46,470 bases of DNA from Candidatus Didemnitutus sp. (GTDB taxonomy: Bacteria; Verrucomicrobiota; Verrucomicrobiia; Opitutales; Opitutaceae). Positions 9,338 through 18,027 of this stretch are shown here, piece after piece. The notes below the pieces were generated by a model. That model worked only from the letters and a program-made list of their open reading frames with translations, had not been told where the DNA came from and ran no database searches. The translations under genes and the position numbers were made by a program. Where the stretch lies: NCBI GenBank assembly GCA_023701285.1, contig JAMPXH010000020.1, positions 1-46,470 on the forward strand, in the 5' to 3' direction. Position 1 is the first letter of the stretch. Every line of letters starts with the position of its first letter.

Positions 9338-9394
9338 GGGTGGCCGCCGCTGTCCCAGCGGCGACAGGCGTCGGTCGGGACACCGACGCCCACC
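9338..9394. repeat. REP-like cruciform
   Basis: Two adjacent perfect hairpins lie inside an outer GGTGG/CCACC stem. Hairpin 1 is GCCGCTG-TCC-CAGCGGC (9346-9362); hairpin 2 is GGCGTCGGT / ACCGACGCC (9367-9390). The TCC loop also occurs in the element at 10242. Confidence 0.65.
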
Positions 9395-9416
9395 TCCGGC
9401 ACGATCCCGTATTGGC

Positions 9417-10088
9417 TCAGGGCTTCGGCCGCTGACGCACGCGCAGGGGCCGCACGAAGAGTTGCGCCGAGACGAGCAACTCGGCGCGGGAGGCGCCGCG
9501 CGTCGGCCAGACTGCGCAGCCCAGCTGCGTGAAGTGCGGATTGACGATGTTGGCGCGGTGCCCGGGCGACTCCATCCACTGGCGCACCACATCCTCGGCG
9601 AAACTCGCGTAGGTGTGGTTGGGGATGTCGCCACCCGTATTCAGGTCCACGATGCGCCGCGTGCCGCCGGGCTCGTCCCGATAGGCGGGCGAGGTGCCGC
9701 GCCAGTTGAGCACGCTGCTGAGCGCGAGATTTTCGCCCACGGACTCCGCACGGATGCCGGCGCGCTCCGCCCGGTCGAGCGCCGTGGCGAGCCCGGCCAG
9801 CGGATTATCGTGCGCGATGCGGCCGAGCATCGCGTTGGTCGAGGCCTGGATATCCGCCGCTTGATCCGCGGCGGCGGAGGGTTCGAATTCCGGCAGGCCG
9901 AGCAGACGCCGCACCCGGTTCGTCTCGGCGAAGACCGCCGAGGCGGCGAGCCGGCGATCGAACGAGTCCCACTCCAGACGCGCGTCCAGGCGCCCGGTCG
10001 CGGCCGCAGTCGCGGTCACGGTTTCACCGCCGGCCAGCGTCACCGCTGCGGCCAGCATGATCGCCGTCACTGTGCGTGGGAAAAGCAT
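9417..10088 (-). CDS. Secreted CAP (SCP-like) domain protein
   Basis: The 223-residue protein has an N-terminal hydrophobic signal segment ('TAIMLAAAVTLAGG') and one CAP domain. The domain shows 'ETNRVRRLLGLPEFEPS', 'AGIRAESVGENLALS' and the 'WMESPGHRANIVNPHFTQLG' signature. Bacterial CAP proteins are extracellular and mostly of unknown function, with sterol or lipid binding proposed for some. I use the ATG at 10086-10088, which starts directly at the signal peptide, rather than an upstream in-frame start. An imperfect palindrome lies 18 nt before the start. It is monocistronic, with palindromic repeats on both sides. Confidence 0.85.
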   Translation of the reverse strand: MLFPRTVTAIMLAAAVTLAGGETVTATAAATGRLDARLEWDSFDRRLAASAVFAETNRVRRLLGLPEFEPSAAADQAADIQASTNAMLGRIAHDNPLAGLATALDRAERAGIRAESVGENLALSSVLNWRGTSPAYRDEPGGTRRIVDLNTGGDIPNHTYASFAEDVVRQWMESPGHRANIVNPHFTQLGCAVWPTRGASRAELLVSAQLFVRPLRVRQRPKP

Positions 10089-10105
10089 CGAAGCCGGGGT
10101 CTCGC

Positions 10106-10117
10106 GCAAAGTTTTGC
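10106..10117. other. Short palindrome in the CAP gene leader
   Basis: GCAAA-GT-TTTGC is an inverted repeat 18 nt upstream of the CAP gene start at 10088. It could be an operator or merely part of a leader hairpin. Confidence 0.25.
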
Positions 10118-10241
10118 CGGATGCGCCGGCTGTCAAACCGCGTGCGGTCACCCGCGATGAAACCGGGCATGACGCGCCGCCCGCCGCGATTGTTCTCTTG
10201 GCACGACAAGCGCCCAGCCGCAGCAAGCGTTCGCTCGGAAA

Positions 10242-10305
10242 GGTAGCGGCGCTCGTCCCGAGCGCCGCCGGTGGGCGAAGGCCGTCAGCGACGGCGGCCG
10301 CTACC
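10242..10305. repeat. REP-like three-way-junction element
   Basis: The outer arms GGTAGCGGC (10242-10250) and GCCGCTACC (10297-10305) are perfectly complementary. They enclose GGCGCTCG-TCC-CGAGCGCC and GCCGTC-AGC-GACGGC. It lies between the CAP gene and the end of the acyl-CoA dehydrogenase gene. Confidence 0.7.
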
Positions 10306-10326
10306 GCACGTCAGCGCGGCACGCCT

Positions 10327-12228
10327 TCAAAGGATCCCACGCTCGACCCACGTGTGTTCGCCGGCGACGACCTGTTGCGCGAGGTCGTAACCGTGTTGGT
10401 CGGCGTTGTGCGCGATGCCGGCGAAATTCTGCCGGATGCGCAGTGTCGCCAGCGCCTGGAAATCGTCGACCAGCGCGAGGACCTTTTCTTCCGCCTCGCC
10501 GTCCTCGAGCAGCTTCTGCGCGTGGACGCAGGTCGCCGCGAGCGCGAAGAGGTCCGCGCCGATGTCGGCGATGCGGCCGAGCAGCACCTGGCGTTTCTCC
10601 AGTTGCGGGCCGAACTTCACCATCTGGTGGAAGAGCGTGCGCGCCATCCGGCGCGAGAGCCCCGCCACGCGGCGGAAATGCCGCGCGAGCCGCGGGTGCA
10701 TGCCGGCCGGCGCGGCGCCACCGATGGGCAGCCACTGCCGCGGATACCACCACGCGTAGAAGCCCGCGGCTTTCGCCGCCGAGGCGAGCCGCTCGCCCCA
10801 CGGGCGCTCGGTGTTGAGCGCGATGCCGGCGATCCGGAGATGCGGGTCGAGCGCCTCGCGCATGATGAAGAGCCGGAGGATTTCCGAGGAGCCCTCGAAG
10901 ATCGTCGTCACGCGCGCGTCGCGCATCATGCGCTCGACGGGATACGGGTTCTCGCCGCGGGCCCGGAGCGACTCGACGGTCTCGTAACCGCGTCCGCCGC
11001 GCACCTGCATGAGTTCGTCGACGCACAGCCACGCCTTCTCGGTGCCCCAGAGCTTGCACATGGCGGCCTCGAGGCGGATGTCGGCTTTCTTGTCCCGGTC
11101 GACGATGCGCGAGGTCGTGAGGAGCATGGCCTCGAGCGCGAACGCGTGCGCGGCGATGCGGCGGACCTTCTCCGCCACGGCGGCGTGCCGGCCGATGGGC
11201 ACGCCCCACTGGATGCGGGTGCCGGCCCACTCGCGTGCGATCTGCAACGCTCGTTTGGCCGTGCCGAGGCTGGCCGCGGGGATGGAGAGGCGGCCGGCGT
11301 TGAGCGTGGTGAGCGCGACTTTCAGGCCGCGCCCCTCGCCACCGACGATGTTCGCGCGCGGCACGCGCACGTCGGTGAAACGCAACACGCCGTTGTAGAT
11401 CGCGCGGTGGCCCATGAACTGGCTGCGGTGCACGACCGCGACACCGGGCGTGTTCGCCTCGACCACGAAGGTCGTGATCTGCGTGCGCGGCTTGCCGTCG
11501 ACGAGCTTCGGCGGCGTCTGGGCGGCGACGATGAGCAGGCCGGCGCGCGTGCCGTTGGAGCACCAGAGTTTTTCGCCGTTGAGCAGGAAGGCCTCGCCGT
11601 CCTCCGTGGGCGTGGCGGTGGTCTGCATGCGCGCCGGGTCGGAGCCGACCCCGGCCTCGGTGAGCGCGAAGGCCGAGATCTCGCCCGCGGCGACGCGCGG
11701 GAGGAATTTCCGTTTCTGCTCCTCCGTGCCGAAGAGCATCAGCGGCTGCGGCACGCCGACGGACTGGTGGATGGAGAGGTGCGCGAAGGTGTTGGTGCAG
11801 TGGCTGGCGATGAGCTGGCAGACGCGACCGTAGGTCGTCTGCGAGAAGCCGAGGCCGCCGTATTTCTGCGGCACCTTGATGCCGTAGGCGCCGAGCTTCG
11901 CGAGTCCGTCCAGCACCGCCGCCGGGATCTCGCCGCTGCGGTCGATGGCGTCGGGATCGACGTGCGCGCGCAGGAACGTCGCGAGATCGGCGAGGAAGCC
12001 GTCCGCCCGCGCCTTCTCCTCCGCGTCGACGTCCGTGAGCGGCGCGATCTTGCCCGGCCGCCAGCGGCCCATGAACAGGTGCGCCACGAAGCTCAGGTCG
12101 TCGACCGTCTCGCGCGCGGCCTCCGTGACCTGCAACGCCGCGCGCTGGCCCTCGCTCATCTTCGACATGTCGATGACGGACCGGGTCTCTTCGGTTTTTT
12201 GCGGGGCTTCGGGTGTGACGGAGGACAT
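10327..12228 (-). CDS. Acyl-CoA dehydrogenase, VLCAD/ACAD9-like
   Basis: This flavoenzyme introduces the 2,3 double bond into acyl-CoA, the first beta-oxidation step, and delivers electrons to ETF. The product is 633 residues, about the length of very-long-chain ACADs, with the extra C-terminal helical domain beyond the core. Motifs are 'FALTEAGVGSDPARMQTTA' (FAD/substrate loop), 'GGRGYE' and the catalytic Glu445 in 'IFEGSSEILRLF', the VLCAD position. The start is the ATG at 12226-12228 ('MSSVTPEAPQ'); the in-frame stretch upstream is GC-rich noise. It supplies the dehydrogenase missing from the ligase-thiolase-FadJ-EtfA operon 4 kb away. Long-chain specificity is an inference from length and architecture. 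Confidence 0.93.
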   Translation of the reverse strand: MSSVTPEAPQKTEETRSVIDMSKMSEGQRAALQVTEAARETVDDLSFVAHLFMGRWRPGKIAPLTDVDAEEKARADGFLADLATFLRAHVDPDAIDRSGEIPAAVLDGLAKLGAYGIKVPQKYGGLGFSQTTYGRVCQLIASHCTNTFAHLSIHQSVGVPQPLMLFGTEEQKRKFLPRVAAGEISAFALTEAGVGSDPARMQTTATPTEDGEAFLLNGEKLWCSNGTRAGLLIVAAQTPPKLVDGKPRTQITTFVVEANTPGVAVVHRSQFMGHRAIYNGVLRFTDVRVPRANIVGGEGRGLKVALTTLNAGRLSIPAASLGTAKRALQIAREWAGTRIQWGVPIGRHAAVAEKVRRIAAHAFALEAMLLTTSRIVDRDKKADIRLEAAMCKLWGTEKAWLCVDELMQVRGGRGYETVESLRARGENPYPVERMMRDARVTTIFEGSSEILRLFIMREALDPHLRIAGIALNTERPWGERLASAAKAAGFYAWWYPRQWLPIGGAAPAGMHPRLARHFRRVAGLSRRMARTLFHQMVKFGPQLEKRQVLLGRIADIGADLFALAATCVHAQKLLEDGEAEEKVLALVDDFQALATLRIRQNFAGIAHNADQHGYDLAQQVVAGEHTWVERGIL

Positions 12229-12494
12229 GGGGCACGGCGCGGCTCGGCGGCCGCAAGGGGTGGGGTTGATGGGAGCCGTTACTACGCCCCGGAATATGAC
12301 ACAGTCAACCGGACCGGCCCGCGCGGCGCGCTTAGCAGACCCGGCAAAACGCGAGTTGAGCACTTTTAATCCGCGCCGAATTCCGCACCGCGCACCGCGG
12401 GCCTCCCCGACGACCTCCGCTCGTTCATCGCGGAACCTTGTGCTTTGGTCGCTCCTGCATAGGCTCCTCCGGCTCAACTCCTAGCCTCCCCCCC

Positions 12495-13388
12495 ATGATC
12501 TCGAAACTGACCCGTTCCACGCTCGTCCTCGCCGTCGGTCTCGCTGCCGCGGCCGCACTGCCGGCCCAGACCGCCGCGCCCCAGCTCCAATTCCCCGCCG
12601 CCAGCCCCGCTGCTTCGCTCAAGCAGCGCGTCGGCATCACCGACATCGAAATCACCTACGCCCGCCCGAGCATGAAGGGCCGTGCGATCTTCGGCGCCCT
12701 CGTGCCTTACGGGCACATCTGGCGCACCGGTGCCAACTCCGCGCCGAAAATCACCTTCAGCACGCCCGTGACTCTCGGCGGCGCCAATCTCGAAGCCGGC
12801 ACTTACGAACTGTTCACCATCCCGAACCAGGACGAGTGGACGATCATCATCCACAAGAACATGTCGCAATGGGGCTCCTACAGCTACGACGCCAAGAATG
12901 ACGTCGCTCGCGTCACCGCCAAGCCCGTCACACTCTCCGCGCCCGTCGAGTCATTCGCGATTTGGTTCAACGACCTCCGCGACAACTCCGCGACCCTCAA
13001 TCTCACTTGGGAAACGACCTCCGTCGCAGTCCCCCTCACGGTCGACACCGTCGGCATGCTCGTCCCGAAGGTCGAAGCCGCCCTCGCCAACACCGCGGCC
13101 AAGCCGAATCCGATGATGCTCTTCTCCGCGGCGATGTTCTTCCTCGAAAACAACCATGACCTGCCGAAGGCGCTCGAACTGATGAACGCCGCCATCGCCG
13201 GCCGCCCGGGCCAGATGTGGATGGTGCACCGCAAGGCCCTCATCCTCGAACGCCTGGGCGACAAAGCCGGTGCCAAGGCCGCCGCCGAAGAGTCGATCGC
13301 CCTCGCCGAGGCCGGCAAGGATCAACCCGCCGAGCTCCGCGACGAATACATCCGCCTGAACAAGGCGTTGCTCTCACGGGTGCAGTGA
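12495..13388 (+). CDS. Secreted DUF2911 protein with C-terminal TPR-like region
   Basis: The 297-residue protein has a signal peptide (about residues 1-25, ending 'ALPAQ') and a DUF2911 domain. The domain shows 'YARPSMKGRAIFG', 'PYGHIWRTGANSAPKITF' and 'LEAGTYELFTIPNQDEWTII'. After about residue 195 there is a helical, Ala-rich segment with TPR-like repeats ('ALELMNAAIAGRPGQMWMVH'). DUF2911 proteins are common in Bacteroidota and Verrucomicrobiota and have no established function. The start is the ATG at 12495, at the signal peptide. A good intrinsic terminator follows the stop codon, so it is probably a single-gene unit. Confidence 0.9.
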   Translation: MISKLTRSTLVLAVGLAAAAALPAQTAAPQLQFPAASPAASLKQRVGITDIEITYARPSMKGRAIFGALVPYGHIWRTGANSAPKITFSTPVTLGGANLEAGTYELFTIPNQDEWTIIIHKNMSQWGSYSYDAKNDVARVTAKPVTLSAPVESFAIWFNDLRDNSATLNLTWETTSVAVPLTVDTVGMLVPKVEAALANTAAKPNPMMLFSAAMFFLENNHDLPKALELMNAAIAGRPGQMWMVHRKALILERLGDKAGAKAAAEESIALAEAGKDQPAELRDEYIRLNKALLSRVQ

Positions 13389-13435
13389 GCAGCGCCCGCC
13401 GGGCGCACCGAACCCGACTCGTTTCGTTCCCTCAC

Positions 13436-13467
13436 AGGGCTGGACCGAGGCCCAGCCCTCTTCTTTT
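13436..13467 (+). terminator. Intrinsic terminator of the DUF2911 gene
   Basis: AGGGCTGG (13436-13443) and CCAGCCCT (13452-13459) form an 8-bp stem with an 8-nt loop, followed by CTTCTTTT. It lies 48 nt after the stop codon and before the PIG-L gene. Confidence 0.75.
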
Positions 13468-13489
13468 CCCCGCTCCCCTTCCCTCCCGC

Positions 13490-16030
13490 ATGCGCGCCGC
13501 TGCCGTTCTCGCCACGATCCCGATCACGCTCGCTTCGTTCACGTTCACGCCCGCATCGCGCGCCGCACCTGCACCGGCCCCGCTCCCGCCCGCCGCGATC
13601 GCCCAGGAACTCCGCTCGCTGCGCACGCTCGGCACGGTGCTCCACGTCGGCGCGCATCCCGACGACGAGAACACCGAGCTCATCACCTGGCTCGCCCGCG
13701 GCCGCGGCTACCGCACCGCCTACCTCTCCCTCACCCGCGGCGACGGCGGCCAGAACGAACTCGGCCGCGACTTCGACGAGCGCCTCGGCGTCCTCCGCAC
13801 GCAGGAACTCCTCGCCGCCCGCCAACTCGACACCGGCCGCCAATTCTTCACGCGCGCGATCGATTTCGGTTTCTCCAAATCCCCGGAGGAGACGCTGCGC
13901 TTCTGGGACCGCGACCAAGTCCTCGCCGACGTCGTGCGCATCTACCGGCAATTCCGCCCCGACGTCGTCGTCACGCGCTTCCCCATCCCGCCCGGCAGCG
14001 GCGGCCACGGCCACCACACCGCCTCCGGCATCCTCGCGGTCGAGGCCTTCAAGCTCGCCGGCGATCCGACCGCCTACCCCGAGCAACTCGCCCAAGGCCT
14101 CGCGCCGTGGCAGCCGAAGCGCGTGCTCTGGAACGTATTTCGCTTCAACCCCGACACGCCGCTCCCGCTCTCCGGCCCCATGTTCCAGCAGGACATCGCC
14201 GGCACCGACCCCGTCACCGGCGAAGCCTTCGGCCTCATCGCCGCGCACAGCCGCGCCATGCACAAGACGCAAGGCCTCGGCGGCTTCGTCACCCGCGCGC
14301 GGACCGGCACGAACGAACAGACTTTCCTTCTCCTCGCCGGCGAACCGGCGAACGCGACGGCCGCCGATTTGATGGACGGCATCGAGACCTCCTGGGCGCG
14401 CTACGAAGGCGGACGCGCGATCGACGCCGGCCTCGCCGCGATCGCCACGGCCTTCGATCCCGCCCAGCCCGCCGCCTCCGTGCCGGCCCTGCTCGACCTC
14501 CGCCGGCTCCTCGCCGCGCTTCCCGCCGATCCGATCGTGGACGACAAACGCGCCCAACTCGACCGCGTCATCCAATCCTGCCTCGGCTTGCGCGTGCAGA
14601 CGACCGTCGACCGACCCGAGGTCGTGCCCGGCGAAAACATCCGCCTCACCTTTCGCGCCGAGTTGACGGCCTCCGCGCCCGAGGTCCGCTACGCCGGCCT
14701 CCGCACCTCGCTTACCGCGGTGAAATTCCCGCCCGCCGCGCGCCCGCTCGCCGCCGGCGCGCCCTTCAGCGATTCGCTCGAGTTGACATTGCCCGACGAC
14801 ACGCCGCTCACGCAGCCCTACTGGCTCCGCGAGGAAGGCGAAGCCGGCATCGCCCGCGTCAGCGATCCCACGCTCATCGGCCGCCCGGAAAATCCCCCGG
14901 CCCTGCGCATCGAGCACGTCTTCCAGATCGGCGACGAGACCCTCGTCATCGCCGACGAACCCCGGCACACCGAGCCCGGCCAAGCGGACGCCAAGCCCCG
15001 CCGCCTCGACGTCATCCCACCCGTCGCGCTCGAGTTCGCCTCCGAGGTTTTCTACGTCGCGCCCGGCGCGACGAAGGAAGTGTCGCTCGCCATCTCCGCC
15101 GCGCGCGCCGACGCGCACGGCACCGTGCGGCTCGAACTGCCCGCCGGTTGGAGCGTCGCGCCGGCCAGCCGCGAATTCCAACTCGCCGCCGCCGGCGACC
15201 AGGCGCGCGTCACGTTCACGCTCACCGCCCCGCCCGCCGCCTCGCGCGGCTGGGTGAACGCCGTGGCCACCCTCGGCGGCCACGATTACTCGCACCAGCG
15301 CATCGCGCTCCGCTACGCGCACCTGCCCGTGCAGCTTCTCCAGCCGCCCGCCCGCGCCCGCCTCGCCACGTTCGAGCTCGGCACGCACGGCCGGAACATC
15401 GGTTACCTGCCCGGCGCGGGCGACTACGTGGCCGAGTGCCTCGCGCAAATGGGTTACGCCGTGCGCCCGCTCACCGGCGCCGATCTCACGCCGGAAAAAC
15501 TCGCCGGCCTCGACGCCGTCGTCATCGGCGTGCGCGCCTTCAATGAGCGCGCCGACCTGAAGGACGCCCTCCCCGGCCTCTTCGCCTGGGTCGAGCAAGG
15601 CGGCACCGTCATCGCGCAATACAACCGCCCCAACGGCCTGCTCGCCACGCCGCTCGCTCCCTTCGATCTCTCGATCGACGGCCCGGCCCCGCGCCTGCGC
15701 GTGACCGACGAGACCGCGCCCGTCGCCTTCCTCGCGCCCGACCACCCGGCGCTCAACGTGCCGAACCGTCTCGACGCCGCGACCGACTTCGCCGGCTGGG
15801 TGCAGGAGCGCGGCGCGTATTTCCCGTCGAAGTGGGACGAGACCGCCTTCACCGCGCTGCTGGCCATGCACGATCCCGGCGAGCCGCCGCTGCGCAGCAG
15901 CCTGCTCGTCGCGCGTCACGGTCGCGGCCACTACGTTTACACCGGCGTCGCCTTCTTCCGGCAGCTGCCGGCCGGCGTGCCCGGCGCGTGGCGGCTGTTC
16001 GCCAATCTCGTTTCCTTGAAAGGAGAATGA
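13490..16030 (+). CDS. Secreted PIG-L family deacetylase fused to a ThuA/GATase-like domain
   Basis: This 846-residue exported protein begins with a signal segment and then a PIG-L (LmbE-like) zinc deacetylase domain. The metal motif 'AHPDDEN' is at 55-61 and a second His-rich motif 'GGHGHHTASG' follows. PIG-L enzymes remove N-acetyl groups from GlcNAc-type sugars. The middle (about 430-640) looks like beta-sandwich, NPCBM/NEW3-like sequence. The C-terminal 200 residues ('GYLPGAGDYVAECLAQMGY', 'GLDAVVIGVRAFN', 'GGTVIAQYNRP') resemble ThuA-like/type-1 glutamine-amidotransferase-like domains. It is upstream of a small membrane protein and a sodium:solute symporter, so periplasmic trimming of a glycan or glycoside before uptake is plausible. 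It is not the bacillithiol deacetylase, which lies at 18990. Confidence 0.87.
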   Translation: MRAAAVLATIPITLASFTFTPASRAAPAPAPLPPAAIAQELRSLRTLGTVLHVGAHPDDENTELITWLARGRGYRTAYLSLTRGDGGQNELGRDFDERLGVLRTQELLAARQLDTGRQFFTRAIDFGFSKSPEETLRFWDRDQVLADVVRIYRQFRPDVVVTRFPIPPGSGGHGHHTASGILAVEAFKLAGDPTAYPEQLAQGLAPWQPKRVLWNVFRFNPDTPLPLSGPMFQQDIAGTDPVTGEAFGLIAAHSRAMHKTQGLGGFVTRARTGTNEQTFLLLAGEPANATAADLMDGIETSWARYEGGRAIDAGLAAIATAFDPAQPAASVPALLDLRRLLAALPADPIVDDKRAQLDRVIQSCLGLRVQTTVDRPEVVPGENIRLTFRAELTASAPEVRYAGLRTSLTAVKFPPAARPLAAGAPFSDSLELTLPDDTPLTQPYWLREEGEAGIARVSDPTLIGRPENPPALRIEHVFQIGDETLVIADEPRHTEPGQADAKPRRLDVIPPVALEFASEVFYVAPGATKEVSLAISAARADAHGTVRLELPAGWSVAPASREFQLAAAGDQARVTFTLTAPPAASRGWVNAVATLGGHDYSHQRIALRYAHLPVQLLQPPARARLATFELGTHGRNIGYLPGAGDYVAECLAQMGYAVRPLTGADLTPEKLAGLDAVVIGVRAFNERADLKDALPGLFAWVEQGGTVIAQYNRPNGLLATPLAPFDLSIDGPAPRLRVTDETAPVAFLAPDHPALNVPNRLDAATDFAGWVQERGAYFPSKWDETAFTALLAMHDPGEPPLRSSLLVARHGRGHYVYTGVAFFRQLPAGVPGAWRLFANLVSLKGE

Positions 16031-16054
16031 TACCGCGTGCGAACCTTCGCTTTG

Positions 16055-16145
16055 ATCACGGATGGCACGGATTTCCCCGGATCACGCTGCGCGATTCCCG
16101 CGACGCTCATCCGTCCAATCCGTTTCCATCCGCGTCATCCGTGGT
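16055..16145. repeat. Dispersed 'ATCCGTG' fold-back repeat, copy 1
   Basis: Multiple CACGGAT units on the left (16058-16072) face ATCCGT, AATCCG, ATCCGC and CATCCGTGG on the right (16108-16145). The same units occur at 18011. It precedes the 50-residue membrane gene. Confidence 0.6.
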
Positions 16146-16168
16146 AAGGAAACGCACCCGCCCACCCT

Positions 16169-16321
16169 ATGCGCCCCGCTGCTGAAAAAGACCCCCTGAC
16201 GCCCGACGAACCACCCGCGTTGCCCGGTTTCCGCACGTGGCGCGGCGTGTATTGGTTCGTGCTCGCGGTCTTCGCGCTCGTCGTGATCGGGCTGACCGTT
16301 TTTTCCCGCGTGTTCGCATGA
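16169..16321 (+). CDS. 50-residue single-span membrane protein, symporter-linked
   Basis: This small ORF encodes a 50-residue protein. An acidic, Pro-rich start ('MRPAAEKDPLTPDEPPALPG') is followed by a Trp/Arg boundary and one hydrophobic helix ('VYWFVLAVFALVVIGLTVF') ending 'SRVFA'. The TGA stop overlaps the ATG of the sodium:solute symporter (ATGA at 16318-16321), indicating translational coupling. The topology and the invariant coupling suggest a small accessory subunit of the transporter, as seen for some other symporters. I know no named family for it. Support is the clean TM pattern, the overlap and the downstream gene; there is no homology evidence. Confidence 0.72.
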   Translation: MRPAAEKDPLTPDEPPALPGFRTWRGVYWFVLAVFALVVIGLTVFSRVFA

Positions 16322-18027
16322 CGCCGCTCGATTGGATCGTCCTGCTCGGGACCATGGTCGGCATCGCCGCCTACGGCGCATGGCGCACGCGGCACACCGA
16401 CCACCTCGACACCTATCTCAAGGGCAGCAAGACGACGGGCTGGTTCACCATCGGGCTCTCCGTCGCCGCCACGCAGGCGAGCGCGATCACATTCCTCTCC
16501 ATCCCGGGCCAGGGCTTCGAGAGCGGCATCGGTTTCGTGCAGAATTATTTCGGCCTGCCGCTCGCGCTCATCATCGTGTGCGCGGTCTTCCTGCCGATCT
16601 ACCGCCGGCTCGGCGTCTACACGGCCTACGAATATCTCGGCCGGCGCTTCGACGCGAAGACGCGCCTGCTCGGCGCCGGCCTGTTCCTGCTCCAGCGCGG
16701 TCTCGCCGCGGGCGTCACGATCTACGCGCCGGCCATCATCCTTTCCACCGTGCTGGGCTGGCGGCTCGACTTCACCATCATCGGCACCGGCGTGCTCGTC
16801 ATCCTCTACACCGTGACCGGCGGCAGCGCCGCCGTGAGCCTGACGCAGAAATGGCAGATGGGCGTCATCTTCGCGGGCATGATCACGGCCTTCTTCGTGT
16901 TGTTGACCAAGCTGCCGGCGGACCTCGGCTTTGACGGTGCCGCGCACCTCGCCGGCGCGCTGGGCAAGCTCGAGGCGGTCGACTACTCGCTCGATCCCGC
17001 GAAGCGCTACACGTTCTGGAGCGGCCTGCTCGGCGGTCTCTTCCTCTCGCTTTCCTACTTCGGCACCGACCAGTCGCAGGTCCAGCGCTACATCGGCGGC
17101 GCGTCGCTCCGCGAAGGCCGGATGGGGCTCGTCTTCAACGCGCTGCTGAAGATTCCGATGCAGTTCTTCATCCTGCTGCTCGGCGCGCTCGTGTTCGTGT
17201 TCTACCAGTTCCAGCCCGCGCCGGTTTTCCACAACCGCGCCGAGTGGTCGCACCACGCCGCCGGGCCGAACGGCGCCGTCTTCCGCGCGCTGGAGGAGAA
17301 ACACGCCGCGCTCCACGTCGCGAAGCAGGAAAAGATCGCCGCCTGGCAGGCCGCGCGCCGCAGCGGCGACGAGGCCGGCGAGCAATCCGCCCGCGCCGCG
17401 CTGGTCGAGGCCAACCGCGCCACCGACGCCGTGCGCGCCGAGGCGAAGCAGGCGCTCCTCGCCGCCGATCCGCGCGCCAAGGTGAAGGACTCCGACTACG
17501 TCTTCCTCGGCTTCATCGTCACGCAGCTGCCCTCCGGCGTCGTCGGCCTGCTCATCGCGGTCATGATCGCCGCCGCGCTCGGCTCGAAGGCGAGCGAGCT
17601 CAACGCGCTCGCCACCACCTCCACCATCGACCTCTGGCGCCACTTCCGCCCGCTGGCGGCGCACGACGAGGCGCGCAACGTCCGCGTCGCGAAATGGTTC
17701 ACCGCCGCGTGGGGCCTCTTCGCCATCGGCTTCGCGCTCTTCGCCGGCTTCGCCGAGAACCTCATCGAGGCGATCAACATCCTCGGCTCGATCTTCTACG
17801 GCGTCGTGCTCGGCCTGTTCCTCGTCGCGTTCTTCCTCCGGCGCGTCGGCGGCACCGCCGTTTTCTGGGGCGCCGTCGCGGCGCAGCTGCTCGTCTTCGT
17901 GCTCTACGGCACGCTCACCATCTCCTACCTTTGGTATAACCTCATCGGCTGCGCCGCCTGCGTGCTCTTTGCCGCGGTGCTGCAACTTATCCTTCCCAAA
18001 CCAACCAACCCCGGATTGCACGGATGA
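16318..18027 (+). CDS. Sodium:solute symporter (SSS family)
   Basis: This 569-residue integral membrane protein is a Na+-coupled symporter. Signatures are 'TYLKGSKTTGWFTIGLSVAA', 'SAITFLSIPGQGFESGIGF' and 'YFGTDQSQVQRYIGG' (residues 247-261). Most of the protein is hydrophobic helices. An unusual charged, Ala-rich and probably coiled-coil stretch (about 300-392) interrupts the membrane core. Similar insertions are known in some SSS proteins from Bacteroidota and Verrucomicrobiota. The start ATG overlaps the stop of the 50-residue protein. The last residues ('PTNPGLHG') are encoded within a dispersed repeat. The substrate is unknown; the PIG-L neighbour hints at a sugar or amino sugar. Confidence 0.9.
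   Translation: MTPLDWIVLLGTMVGIAAYGAWRTRHTDHLDTYLKGSKTTGWFTIGLSVAATQASAITFLSIPGQGFESGIGFVQNYFGLPLALIIVCAVFLPIYRRLGVYTAYEYLGRRFDAKTRLLGAGLFLLQRGLAAGVTIYAPAIILSTVLGWRLDFTIIGTGVLVILYTVTGGSAAVSLTQKWQMGVIFAGMITAFFVLLTKLPADLGFDGAAHLAGALGKLEAVDYSLDPAKRYTFWSGLLGGLFLSLSYFGTDQSQVQRYIGGASLREGRMGLVFNALLKIPMQFFILLLGALVFVFYQFQPAPVFHNRAEWSHHAAGPNGAVFRALEEKHAALHVAKQEKIAAWQAARRSGDEAGEQSARAALVEANRATDAVRAEAKQALLAADPRAKVKDSDYVFLGFIVTQLPSGVVGLLIAVMIAAALGSKASELNALATTSTIDLWRHFRPLAAHDEARNVRVAKWFTAAWGLFAIGFALFAGFAENLIEAINILGSIFYGVVLGLFLVAFFLRRVGGTAVFWGAVAAQLLVFVLYGTLTISYLWYNLIGCAACVLFAAVLQLILPKPTNPGLHG

Noticed and set aside
13322-15931. 869-codon minus-strand ORF
   Set aside because: Antisense to the PIG-L gene, which has signal peptide and metal motifs. 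The shadow has neither.
13490-16030. Assignment as bacillithiol or mycothiol deacetylase
   Set aside because: It is exported and fused to other domains. The cytoplasmic 239-residue PIG-L next to bshA is the better candidate.
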